The position numbers were made by a program, and so were the translations under genes. Under the pieces are notes generated by a model. The model was not told the origin of the DNA. It ran no database searches and saw only the letters and a list, made by a program, of their open reading frames with translations. Positions 41,347 through 49,262 of a stretch of 64,000 nucleotides of DNA are shown here, piece after piece. Source of the stretch: Pectobacterium carotovorum (GTDB lineage Bacteria; Pseudomonadota; Gammaproteobacteria; Enterobacterales; Enterobacteriaceae); the NCBI RefSeq assembly GCF_900129615.1, contig NZ_FQWI01000002.1, forward strand, positions 372,001-436,000, in the 5' to 3' direction. The number at the start of each line of letters is the position of its first letter. The stretch's first letter is position 1.

Positions 41347-41976
41347 TTATGATGACGCTTCTTGTTGCTCCGCAGGTGCTGGTGACGTGGCGTTTTCCGC
41401 TGTCTGTGGCACGCTTTCCCCTGCGGGAATACTGGGTCTGATCGCAGCATCGGTCAGAAAATCGATGACGCGCATGAGCGCTTCAGGCGCGGGTTGACGT
41501 TTTACCTGCGTGTGAATGCTGTATTTAGCGCGTGTGTCTGTAGCTCGGGTCTGCGCTGACTTGTGTGATACCCGACCAGCCATTTTGACTTTGAACGGCC
41601 CCCATCCCAGTGACGCCGCCAGATTGCCGTCTTCTCCGGTATCATCGGATGAAGATTCACTCTGTGTGACTTCAAGTTCGAAATCGATCGTCCCTTCTTC
41701 AATAGAAATAATCGGATGGGTAATCGCGGCAATGAGCGGTATGCGCATCGTTTTTGTCACTGCACCTTTTGCGACTCCGCTTTCGTCAATAAGCGTTTCG
41801 TCGTAGTCGAATTGGATGGCGACAGCTTTATTATTTTGAATGCAGACGGATAATAGAAAATCCGTATAGGCTTTGCTGGCTTGAACCTGTGCGTTAATCA
41901 TTGCCTGTAATGGCCCGCTAATCATATTTTCCAGCGGTAGCGCATTAATAACAGAACCGATAAATTGTGAATCCAT
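41347..41976 (-). CDS. DUF2589-like protein A
   Basis: 209 aa from the ATG at 41976, with GGAGG 6 bases upstream; a TTG four codons earlier overlaps that site. The pattern is that of DUF2589 proteins: an amphipathic helix (SGPLQAMINAQVQASKAYTD), a beta-sandwich-like core (TKTMRIPLIAAITHPIISI, then EEGTIDFELEV), and PEALMRVIDFLTDAAIRPSI near 180. A Pro/Ala/Glu-rich tail follows. No signal peptide or TM segment. First gene of the leftward biosynthetic operon, 131 bp before the adenylation gene. A paralog heads the endolysin operon 5 kb away. Function of the family is not known to me. Confidence 0.75.
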   Translation of the reverse strand: MDSQFIGSVINALPLENMISGPLQAMINAQVQASKAYTDFLLSVCIQNNKAVAIQFDYDETLIDESGVAKGAVTKTMRIPLIAAITHPIISIEEGTIDFELEVTQSESSSDDTGEDGNLAASLGWGPFKVKMAGRVSHKSAQTRATDTRAKYSIHTQVKRQPAPEALMRVIDFLTDAAIRPSIPAGESVPQTAENATSPAPAEQQEASS

Positions 41977-42301
41977 CGGAGCCTCCAATTATCTACGAAT
42001 AGGGTGTGATGCACTGTCAATAAAAAATAGCAAAGGGAAGGAAAAATAATACCCGCCAGGGTACGGGGAGACTTTCGCATTCTGGCATAGTCCTTTTGGT
42101 ATATAGGCAATAATGTCTTTTATTTGTTAAACCCATACTCAGGCATGCGCGTTATTTCATGTGTCTTTCCTGGTATTAGCATGACGAACCCATCATTACG
42201 TGTTTTCATTTTTATAGCATTAATTTTTCATCGCGTGAGATACCGGAAGTCGCGTTAGAACCATTCCCGAAAAAAGCATCCTTTTACAATATGGAAGGAA
42301 A
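41977..42301. other. Divergent control region of the biosynthetic genes
   Basis: 325 AT-rich bases between the leftward operon and the rightward A-T-C NRPS. Promoters for both must lie here. A TCATG...CATGA inverted repeat (5 bp arms, about 18 bp apart, near 42157-42184) is the only dyad I noticed. No clean -10/-35 pair could be fixed. This is a natural binding region for the cluster's LuxR-type regulator, by inference. Confidence 0.45.
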
Positions 42302-45300
42302 ATGATGAAGAATAGAAAAACGGTCTTTGAAATTATCTCTGAATGGTCACTGAAAAGTCCCGAGAAGACGGCGGTGGAATTTAATGGCGACAGGCTGAAT
42401 TATCAACAACTAGAGTCTCAGTCGCGCCGTTTGGCCGATTATTTGTTATCACATTATCCAGATAATAAACGGGGAAGAATTGCCGTTTATCTGGAACCTG
42501 GTGTGATGATGCCCGTGGTCTTGCTAGCTATTTTAAAAGCAGGGCATACCTATGTTCCGCTCTCGCATTTTCATCCGTCAGAAAGAATTACGCAGATCCT
42601 TGATGATTCTTCGACATTTTTACTTATTTCCACGCGAGCGATGTTAAATAAAACGGCCATCGATAAGGTTTTTCCCTCCACGATGGTATTAGAGGATATC
42701 CATTATTCTGCTGAGCCTGTGGCGACGCTGCCACCCGTTTGCGAAAACGATCTGGCTTATATTCTCTATACCTCTGGTTCTACAGGGAAACCAAAAGGGG
42801 TGGCCATTGAACACCGAAACCTGAGTTATTATCTGAACTGGTTTAATGAGGATGTGTGGCCAGAGACCCGTGCGACGCTTCCTCTGACATCGACACTCAG
42901 CTTTGCCGCTGCCGTGACACAGCTTTATGCGCCTTTATTGCGCGGCGACACTCTATTTATTTTGCCTGCCGGCAGCTTGAATGAGCCGGAGGTGTTATTA
43001 CGCTGGCATCAACAGCATCCCGACGGTGCCATTTATTGCGTGCCGACCGTTTGGGATGAGCTGCTGCGCTATCAGGCATCTTCTTCTCATGCGTGGGCAT
43101 TACCTAAAACGGTCTTTCTTTCCGGCGAGCCCGTCTCTTTTGATTTAAAAGAGCGTACGTTCCAGCAGATTCCTGATGTCAGGCTCTTTAATCTGTATGG
43201 CCCGACGGAAACGACGGCCAACTGCTCATTTGCTGAATTAAAGCCGGGAAAAAGTGTGACGCTTGGTAAGGCACTGCGTGGCAGCGAAATTATGATCGTG
43301 GATGAGAACCTGCGTCCCGTGGCTGAAGGGCAAGAAGGGGAAATTTGCGCGTTCGGTGAAGGCGTCGCCCGTGGCTATATTAACCGCGACGAATTAACAC
43401 AGCAGCGTTTCTTCACCCATGTTCGAGCCGATAAACGCTCTTGGGGGCACCGCACTGGCGATCTAGGGAAAATGACGCCAGAAGGGGAGATCCTGTATCT
43501 GGGACGTATCGATCGCCAGATTAAGATTAATGGCATTCGTATCGAGCCTGAAGAAGTCGAAATTGTGTTACGTCAGCATGGCGATATCGACAAGGCGCTG
43601 GTGCGGCCGATTCAGGAAAACGGGCGTCAGCGTCTGGTGGCCTATCTGGTGAGCCGTAACCCGTCGCTTGCCACGAACGATCTGCGCCGCTTCTTGCAGG
43701 ATAAACTGCCGCGAGCGATGCATCCGTCTCACTTTATTATGCTGGAAACCCTGCCCAAATTGCCTAACGGGAAATTGGATGTGAGCCGGCTTCCAGAGCC
43801 TTGTCCGCAGCGCCCTGAGTTGGGATATCCTGTTAAAGCCGCAGGTAACGAGCTGGAACAGGAACTGATCGATATCTGGCAAGAGGTGCTTGGCTTTCGT
43901 GAACTCGGCGCCAACGATAACTTTTTCGATTTAGGGGGCGATTCGCTTCAGGCGATGAAAGCCCGGCTACTGATTAGAAAACGGCTGTTTAGTGAAATCG
44001 ACTACCCGTTATTTTTCAACAATGCGACGCCCCATCTGCTGGCTTTCATCGTCCCTTACTATGTGAACGATGACGAGCCTACGTCTGACGAGAACAACGC
44101 GGATATCGAGGCACTCGCACCCTCATCGCAGCAGCGTTATTTTCTGACGCTGGACCAGCTCAGCTCGGAGCCGTCGGCCTATCAATTGGCTTTTCGTCTG
44201 ACGATAAAGGGCCCACTGGATGAGTCTGCTGTGGAGTGGAGTATCCGGCGTATTCTGGAAGGTAATCCGGTGTTACGAACCCGCTTCGATCTGGATCGGC
44301 TACAGTGCTTTGAGGGGGATTATCCGATCGAGGCGATCCCGATTGAACGCCTGACGGCGTTCTCTCCTGATGGGGGAAAGAATACACTGAGCGACCGACG
44401 GCTGCTGGAGCTGATCAGCACACCTGAAATGGATGTAGAACACTCGCCGCTCATCTGTTTTCATCTGATTTCGCTGACAACACAACGACATATTCTGCTG
44501 GGGCGTGTACACCATACGGTATTCGATCATGACGCCATTGGCTTGTTCTTCCATCAGTTTGTTGATTACGTCCGTGCTTATAGCGCTGGCGATCGCAGCT
44601 ATCGAATAGGCAGTGAAGAGCGCTATCTGCGCTATCGGCAGCAGCAACGTCGCACCAAAGATCAATGCCATCCGAGAGAGCGTCAGTTCTGGCTGGATAA
44701 GATGGAGGATTACCTGGCTGCAGGAGCTGATGCGACGGCATTCCCGCTCAGTGACTGCCAGGACGGAGAAAATTATTGGTGCATTTTGTCAGATACGCTG
44801 ACGCAGGCGATAAAGCACTATGCCCAACAGCATCGCACGACGCCGTTTGTCTGCATGCTGACCGCTTTTACCCAACTGCTCAAAACGACAAACTATCGTC
44901 ATGTTCCCATCGGTATTCCGGTGTCGAACCGTATGTTGACTGAAAACGCCACCACAATAGGCTGTTTCGTTAACATGGTGGCTTACTACGATGATTCGCC
45001 GGCTCAGGAATCTTTCAGCACGCTTTTGGCCCGCAGCCAGAATAAGATCCATGCTATTTTGGACCATCAGACATTGCCCTATGATGTGTTAATGGCCGAT
45101 GTCCGGGCTAAAGGATGGTCTGATAAGCTGCGTTTTCCGGTCAGTTTTAACTATCTGACGGCCATGCCGCCAGCCGTACAGATCAATGAAACTGCCTATC
45201 AGATTACGGATATTGCTAATCATCAGGCTCGACTGGATTTAACGCTCTCTGTTTATGACGATGAGGCTCTGGCGCTGTGTTTTAATTATCAGCAGGCGGC

Positions 45301-45400
45301 TTTTAACGCGGAAGAGATTGCTGCACTGTCCCATCAGTACCATCAAATTCTGATGGATGTCGTACAGCCAAATACGGCTCTCTTGTGCAGTAATCTGTAG
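42302..45400 (+). CDS. NRPS A-T-C with altered adenylation pocket
   Basis: 1032 aa. Adenylation domain (about 8-500): LYTSGSTGKPKGV at 155-167, NLYGPTET at 297-304, catalytic Lys491. Carrier domain with LGGDSLQ, Ser548. C-terminal condensation domain (about 605-1030) with HHTVFDHD, His738 and Asp742, where the usual Gly of HHxxxDG is His. The residue aligned with Asp235 of GrsA is Ala202. The code reads A-A-T-Y-F-S-L-A-N, so the substrate may lack an alpha-amino group (an aryl, hydroxy or fatty acid) or be a beta-amino acid. Probably loads the starter and condenses it onto the next carrier-bound unit. GGAAGGA precedes the ATG. Divergent from the main operon. Confidence 0.88.
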   Translation: MMKNRKTVFEIISEWSLKSPEKTAVEFNGDRLNYQQLESQSRRLADYLLSHYPDNKRGRIAVYLEPGVMMPVVLLAILKAGHTYVPLSHFHPSERITQILDDSSTFLLISTRAMLNKTAIDKVFPSTMVLEDIHYSAEPVATLPPVCENDLAYILYTSGSTGKPKGVAIEHRNLSYYLNWFNEDVWPETRATLPLTSTLSFAAAVTQLYAPLLRGDTLFILPAGSLNEPEVLLRWHQQHPDGAIYCVPTVWDELLRYQASSSHAWALPKTVFLSGEPVSFDLKERTFQQIPDVRLFNLYGPTETTANCSFAELKPGKSVTLGKALRGSEIMIVDENLRPVAEGQEGEICAFGEGVARGYINRDELTQQRFFTHVRADKRSWGHRTGDLGKMTPEGEILYLGRIDRQIKINGIRIEPEEVEIVLRQHGDIDKALVRPIQENGRQRLVAYLVSRNPSLATNDLRRFLQDKLPRAMHPSHFIMLETLPKLPNGKLDVSRLPEPCPQRPELGYPVKAAGNELEQELIDIWQEVLGFRELGANDNFFDLGGDSLQAMKARLLIRKRLFSEIDYPLFFNNATPHLLAFIVPYYVNDDEPTSDENNADIEALAPSSQQRYFLTLDQLSSEPSAYQLAFRLTIKGPLDESAVEWSIRRILEGNPVLRTRFDLDRLQCFEGDYPIEAIPIERLTAFSPDGGKNTLSDRRLLELISTPEMDVEHSPLICFHLISLTTQRHILLGRVHHTVFDHDAIGLFFHQFVDYVRAYSAGDRSYRIGSEERYLRYRQQQRRTKDQCHPRERQFWLDKMEDYLAAGADATAFPLSDCQDGENYWCILSDTLTQAIKHYAQQHRTTPFVCMLTAFTQLLKTTNYRHVPIGIPVSNRMLTENATTIGCFVNMVAYYDDSPAQESFSTLLARSQNKIHAILDHQTLPYDVLMADVRAKGWSDKLRFPVSFNYLTAMPPAVQINETAYQITDIANHQARLDLTLSVYDDEALALCFNYQQAAFNAEEIAALSHQYHQILMDVVQPNTALLCSNL

Positions 45401-45408
45401 AGAACGCT

Positions 45409-45441
45409 AACGAAGGTGTCCCGAATTGAGACACCTTCGTT
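45409..45441. terminator. Hairpin between convergent A-T-C NRPS and holin-like genes
   Basis: AACGAAGGTGTC and GACACCTTCGTT form a 12-bp perfect stem with a 9-nt loop, eight bases past the NRPS stop. No T-run on either strand. A probable two-way transcript end. Confidence 0.5.
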
Positions 45442-45598
45442 GAGGAACCCGCATATAGGCATTGGCTTTATTGGCAAGGCATTGACTGCGTGGTTGAATA
45501 TGTCAGAAAAGGGAAAGCAGTAGCAGGAAGGCAACGGGGTGCCTTCCTGCCATATGGGCGATTTACGGCTGAGAGCGATGACTGTTGAGAATCGCGCA

Positions 45599-46030
45599 TT
45601 AATGGCCTGACGAGTTTTTATCATCGGGCGTTTTTCCCCGAGCCTCGTCGATTGAATGAACGCCTTTCGTCGCCTGCTTTATTTCTGATGCGACATCCAG
45701 AATATCGTTATTCTCTCGATAGCTGAAGAAATTTGCCAGCAGCGTAACCAGGCCTACGCTAATAGCACCAACCAGATAACCTAATCCTATTGCGTTCTCC
45801 ACTTTACTGATATTAACGTGCAGCAATTCGGCGATAATGCCTACCAGTGAGAAGGCTGCTGAAATGCTGATGATGATAATGATTAATGCGGCAATGAGCT
45901 TGTCGTAATTATTCAGTTTCTGCGGTCGCCAAAAAAAGGAAATACTGAGGCCGCCGAATAATCCTGCAACTGATGCAATAATATCACTGATCAGAATGTC
46001 ATAAATGATAGGGAGTTGTGAAGTATCCAT
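45599..46030 (-). CDS. Holin-like three-TM membrane protein
   Basis: 143 aa with three hydrophobic segments (about 10-32, 44-68 and 82-104), then a charged cytoplasmic-type tail (RENNDILDVASEIKQATKG, then GKTPDDKNSSGH). Size, number of segments and position directly after an endolysin gene fit a class I holin. No sequence family was recognised, so this rests on topology and context. Last of the three leftward genes, 56 bp after the endolysin. It could let the endolysin, or proteins and metabolites, cross the inner membrane. Confidence 0.6.
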   Translation of the reverse strand: MDTSQLPIIYDILISDIIASVAGLFGGLSISFFWRPQKLNNYDKLIAALIIIIISISAAFSLVGIIAELLHVNISKVENAIGLGYLVGAISVGLVTLLANFFSYRENNDILDVASEIKQATKGVHSIDEARGKTPDDKNSSGH

Positions 46031-46086
46031 AATATATCCACGATGGTTTTTTCTATGAAATAGCGTTTTTTAACTTTTTTTGAATA

Positions 46087-46548
46087 TTAATTTGGTGTGA
46101 TGGCCTGTAGGAAAAGTGCTTTCTCTGCTTCTCTACGGCGCAGGAGCCCTTCCACGACTTGTTGACCATCTTTGTCCCAGCGTGGGAATTGATCGGCTGC
46201 GGCAGCATAGCCACCTTGGTTAAGCAGGCGTAATAATGTCGACGTCTTCAGGCTATTGACGCCCAGGTTGTAGGTAAATGACGTTAATGCACCAAATTGA
46301 TTTCCGTTGAGATCAACGGTCACATAATGCTGAACACCGGCCTCCGCCGTTTTTAAGTCCTGCCGTAACAATGAATCCGCTTCCTGAAGGGTAATTCCAT
46401 TATCAAAGTTTTCATTCGGCAGTATTAAATGTCCATATCCAATCGTCCATTTACCTGCTGTGTCACGATACTTTGTTAATTTCAGACCTTCAAAACTCTT
46501 AATCAGCGAGAGACCTGCTTCATTGATCGTATCTGGAATATTAGCCAT
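46087..46548 (-). CDS. T4-type lysozyme/endolysin (GH24)
   Basis: 153 aa, soluble, without signal peptide. The GH24 catalytic triad E-x8-D-x5-T is intact in SFEGLKLTKYRDTAGKWTIG (Glu20, Asp29, Thr35), followed by GYGH. TSFTYNLGVNSLKTSTLLRLLN and GLLRRREAE are also endolysin hallmarks. It cleaves the glycan strands of peptidoglycan and needs a holin to reach them. The ATG overlaps the end of the DUF2589-like gene B by eight bases, with GAGGAA inside that gene, so the two are translationally coupled. No other phage gene is near. Confidence 0.93.
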   Translation of the reverse strand: MANIPDTINEAGLSLIKSFEGLKLTKYRDTAGKWTIGYGHLILPNENFDNGITLQEADSLLRQDLKTAEAGVQHYVTVDLNGNQFGALTSFTYNLGVNSLKTSTLLRLLNQGGYAAAADQFPRWDKDGQQVVEGLLRRREAEKALFLQAITPN

Positions 46549-47134
46549 TGCTTTTTTCCTCTTGCGTTATTCGGGGGAGAACGAGATTGGTGTATTCATC
46601 AATTAACCGCATGATGCTTTCTGGAGGATCCAGCGCAGTGAATTGCATTTCTATATCGACGTGCTGACTATTTCTTCCTTTTTTGTTTTTGCCTGAAGGC
46701 GACATGCTGACGTGAAAATTAGTGATGTTATGAGCGTCTAAAGATGAGGTGATTTCGTCCTGGCTGACCGAATCGGTTCTCACTGTCATTTGCACTTTCA
46801 TTTTTTCCAGCATCAACCCCCTTGGAGTAGAAAGGGCAACCAGTGGCAGTTCGACGTGGTGTCGGGGATCGAGTTGAATCGCAACGGTCTTCGGGGTTAA
46901 CACGCCATCAGCGTCACGTTCAAAAAAAGGCTCGAGAGTCTGTTGATATTGATGAGCGATAAATTGATTGGCGGCGGTGGCAGCATGCTGCATACCGCGA
47001 GCAATATCTGCTAGCGTCATTGCCTTTGATGACTCCGTGAGATGGTTCTGTGGGGAATGGATATTTTCCCCTTGGGTATTATCACCATTTTTTGTTTTTT
47101 TATTTTCCCCCGTGATCCAACTCTTGAATGACAT
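46541..47134 (-). CDS. DUF2589-like protein B
   Basis: 197 aa. After a hydrophilic 35-residue start (Lys/Asn/Gly-rich) it shows the same three blocks as the paralog at 41347-41976: an Ala/Gln-rich helix (DIARGMQHAATAANQFIAHQ), PKTVAIQLDPRHHVELPLVAL with LEKMKVQMTV, and LDPPESIMRLIDEYTNLVLP near the end. No signal peptide or TM segment. AAGGAG precedes the ATG. First gene of the leftward operon with endolysin and holin-like genes. The function is unknown; pairing with a lysis cassette suggests a cargo or release-related role. Confidence 0.75.
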   Translation of the reverse strand: MSFKSWITGENKKTKNGDNTQGENIHSPQNHLTESSKAMTLADIARGMQHAATAANQFIAHQYQQTLEPFFERDADGVLTPKTVAIQLDPRHHVELPLVALSTPRGLMLEKMKVQMTVRTDSVSQDEITSSLDAHNITNFHVSMSPSGKNKKGRNSQHVDIEMQFTALDPPESIMRLIDEYTNLVLPRITQEEKSNG

Positions 47135-47568
47135 ACTCTCTCCTTATCTTAATTTCCAGTTGCTAAACATAAACAATCTGGAGGGGAATGCATGATAATT
47201 TGAGAAGACGTTAACAGTTAATGAAAAAATAACGTATCAGTCATTGTGTTGGAGGCGTCATGTAATATGACATAGGCCGTTTTTTCACTATTTTAAAATT
47301 GATTGCGTTAGGTGTTTTTGTATGTTTGTGGAATTATTACACTATGGTGGTTTATTCTGAGATAATGTTTCATTGCTAGTGGTATTCCTTTTCAGTTTTT
47401 CATCTGAAATTATCATGTCAGTATGCGCGAATAAATATGGCTAAGTCTATAAGGTAAACGGCATATGCCAAATGGCGCAACATCATATCTTTCAAGATAG
47501 GCTAAAACTTATTAGAGAGTACTTTTAAATATGGCATTTTTAAAATAAAGGTAAATGGAGATTGCACA
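47135..47568. other. Divergent control region of the lysis operon and regulator
   Basis: 434 very AT-rich bases. Dyads seen: GTCAT-GTAAT-ATGAC (about 47258-47272) and the palindrome GGCATATGCC (47460-47469). Promoters for both the DUF2589-B operon and the regulator gene must be here, but I could not fix one. No gene is supported. Confidence 0.5.
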
Positions 47569-48183
47569 GTGAATGTTGTTATTATTGACAAATCCCCTGT
47601 TTTCATTCAGGGCTTATCTGTTGGACTGAATGATTTTATGCACGATGTCAATATTGTTGGCGTAAATGAAATTGATGATGTATGGCCTTGTCTTGAGGAG
47701 ATGAACAACGCTTTTATTTTACTAAATTGTAATAAAGAAAATGGAGAGTGCAGTTTATTCCTTGAGGAACTGCATGAGAAATATATTGGTGTTAGTGTAA
47801 TTATTATGGTTGATGCGATTGAAAGACATATTTTGAATAACTATCTTAAACACCATGTTATGGGCGTCATTCTTAAAACATCGCCGGTTGATTCTATTGC
47901 TCAGGCATTAAAAACGGTGTCGATGGGTATGGTCTGTTTACCGGATGATGGGGTGATCTATGAGGGGTGGAGTGTCGATAACAGTGTAAAAGGCAAACTC
48001 AGTGAAAGGCAGCATGAGGTTCTACAGCTGATTGCGTCAGGGGCTTCTAATAAACAAATCAGTCGAACATTAAACATCAGTGCAGGAACCGTGAAGTCAC
48101 ACCTGGAGTCGATTTTCAGGCGGCTTAATGTGCGTAACAGAACACAGGCTGCGATCGTACTATTAGAAGAAGAACGAAGATAA
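47569..48183 (+). CDS. NarL/LuxR-type regulator with degenerate receiver
   Basis: 204 aa from a GTG with GGAG 9 bases upstream. Residues 1-125 follow a response-regulator receiver pattern (MNVVIIDKSPVFIQGL at the start, VSVIIMVDAIE, then VMGVILKTSPVDSIAQALKTV with the conserved Lys). At the phosphorylation site the sequence is FILLNCNKENG, with Asn/Cys where Asp is expected, so ordinary phosphorylation is unlikely. The LuxR helix-turn-helix is at about 140-200 (LSERQHEVLQLIASGASNKQ, NISAGTVKSHLESIFRRL). No partner kinase is nearby. Divergent from the lysis operon, it is the only regulator in the cluster. Confidence 0.85.
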   Translation: MNVVIIDKSPVFIQGLSVGLNDFMHDVNIVGVNEIDDVWPCLEEMNNAFILLNCNKENGECSLFLEELHEKYIGVSVIIMVDAIERHILNNYLKHHVMGVILKTSPVDSIAQALKTVSMGMVCLPDDGVIYEGWSVDNSVKGKLSERQHEVLQLIASGASNKQISRTLNISAGTVKSHLESIFRRLNVRNRTQAAIVLLEEERR

Positions 48184-48389
48184 GTTCTATCCTATTATAT
48201 TATTCAGTTATTGTTTGATTTTTAAGCATCAGGGAATCCCCCACAGCGTCACCTCTTTCAGCTATTTCTGGCGTCCGTGCCTTTTTGCAACGGTTTGCCC
48301 GCTTTGTAGCTCGCGTGACGACACAAGATCTGCTTCCTACAGTGGAATACCATCATCGCGATGGCCGCTTCTACGCCCTTTAATGATTC
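48184..48389. other. Intergenic segment upstream of the metY promoters
   Basis: About 200 bases between the cluster regulator and the first metY promoter. No gene, repeat or attachment-site duplication was recognised. Base composition returns toward that of the core genome. Confidence 0.5.
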
Positions 48390-48418
48390 TTGACAAAAGA
48401 ACGAATTACACGTATAAG
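48390..48418 (+). promoter_or_regulatory. Distal promoter of the metY-nusA-infB operon
   Basis: A perfect TTGACA (48390-48395), a 17-bp spacer and TATAAG (48413-48418): a strong sigma-70 promoter about 75 bases before metY. Confidence 0.8.
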
Positions 48419-48448
48419 AATCGCCTTCGAACCAATCCTATGGATGAC

Positions 48449-48477
48449 TTGCATTTATGCAGTTGTCAGCGTAGTAT
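48449..48477 (+). promoter_or_regulatory. Proximal promoter of metY
   Basis: TTGCAT (48449-48454), a 17-bp spacer and TAGTAT (48472-48477). Transcription would begin a few bases before the mature tRNA 5' end. Confidence 0.7.
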
Positions 48478-48493
48478 TTGCCACGATTTCGGA

Positions 48494-48570
<77 letters not shown>

Positions 48571-48703
48571 CTTAACTTCCAGTAAAGTGTTTTTTCAAAT
48601 ACGTTCTTCACTCAATTTCTATCTCTTTTTGCAGTGATTTTTGAAAAAATCCTTCACCGAAAGTTATGCCGCATCGGTAAGCGGTATTAGGGTCCAGTTG
48701 CAT

Positions 48704-48729
48704 AAAGCCCCGATTTATCGGGGTTTTTT
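48704..48729 (+). terminator. Terminator 1 between metY and rimP
   Basis: CCCCGA-TTTA-TCGGGG followed by six Ts. Read-through past this and the next hairpin is needed for the downstream genes, as described for the E. coli operon. Confidence 0.85.
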
Positions 48730-48750
48730 GTTATTTGGCAACAAACAACT

Positions 48751-48771
48751 GGGCTATTAGGCCCTTTTTTT
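48751..48771 (+). terminator. Terminator 2 between metY and rimP
   Basis: GGGC-TATTAG-GCCC followed by seven Ts. The short stem suggests a partial terminator, just before the rimP start. Confidence 0.65.
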
Positions 48772-48788
48772 ATGTCTTGGGGGTGGAC

Positions 48789-49241
48789 TTGTCCACATTA
48801 GAGCAAAAATTAACAGAGATGATTTCAGCACCCGTTGCCGCATTAGGCTACGAATTGGTTGGGATTGAATTCATCCGTAGTCGCCAATCGACGCTGCGTA
48901 TCTATATTGATAGTGAAGATGGAATCACTGTTGATGATTGTGCTGATGTCAGCCACCAGGTCAGTGCGGTATTGGACGTAGAAGATCCAATCACTGTCGC
49001 CTATAACCTGGAGGTTTCGTCTCCAGGGCTTGAGCGTCCCTTATTCACGGCAGCACATTATCTGCATTTCGTTGGTGAAGAAGTCACCGTGGTGCTGCGT
49101 ATGGCAGTCCAGAATCGCCGTAAATGGTTGGGTGTGATCAAAGCTGTTGACGGCGAAATGATCACCATAACAGTGGAAGGCAAAGATGAAGTATTCGCAC
49201 TGAGCAACATTCAGAAAGCGAATCTTGTACCCCACTTTTAA
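48789..49241 (+). CDS. rimP: Ribosome maturation factor RimP
   Basis: 150 aa from a TTG start, matching the E. coli length and start ([11 protein letters not shown]). GGGGGTGG directly upstream is the ribosome site and decides for this TTG over earlier frames. It helps 30S maturation. The core [22 protein letters not shown] and the C-terminal [20 protein letters not shown] are conserved. Twenty-one bases before nusA. Confidence 0.96.
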   Translation: MSTLEQKLTEMISAPVAALGYELVGIEFIRSRQSTLRIYIDSEDGITVDDCADVSHQVSAVLDVEDPITVAYNLEVSSPGLERPLFTAAHYLHFVGEEVTVVLRMAVQNRRKWLGVIKAVDGEMITITVEGKDEVFALSNIQKANLVPHF

Positions 49242-49262
49242 AGTTTGGATGAGGCAACTAGG

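Larger units (their letters stand above)
27496..48183. other. NRPS-PKS and lysis-cassette gene cluster
   Basis: A 20.7-kb accessory block sits exactly between the leuU and metY tRNA genes, where E. coli carries argG and yhbX. It has eight leftward biosynthetic genes (27496-41976), one rightward A-T-C NRPS, three leftward genes for a DUF2589-like protein, an endolysin and a holin-like protein, and one rightward orphan regulator. No integrase, insertion sequence, duplicated tRNA end, phosphopantetheinyl transferase or dedicated ABC/MFS exporter was seen inside. Confidence 0.85.

Noticed and set aside
45599-47134. Prophage remnant explanation for the lysozyme operon
   Set aside because: No other phage gene, intact frames with good ribosome sites, and a DUF2589-like paralog in the biosynthetic operon argue for a functional part of the cluster, though not decisively.
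41977-47568. A shared operator motif in the two divergent regions of the cluster
   Set aside because: Short TCATG half-sites occur in both, but the arms and spacing differ. I found no motif long enough to claim by eye.
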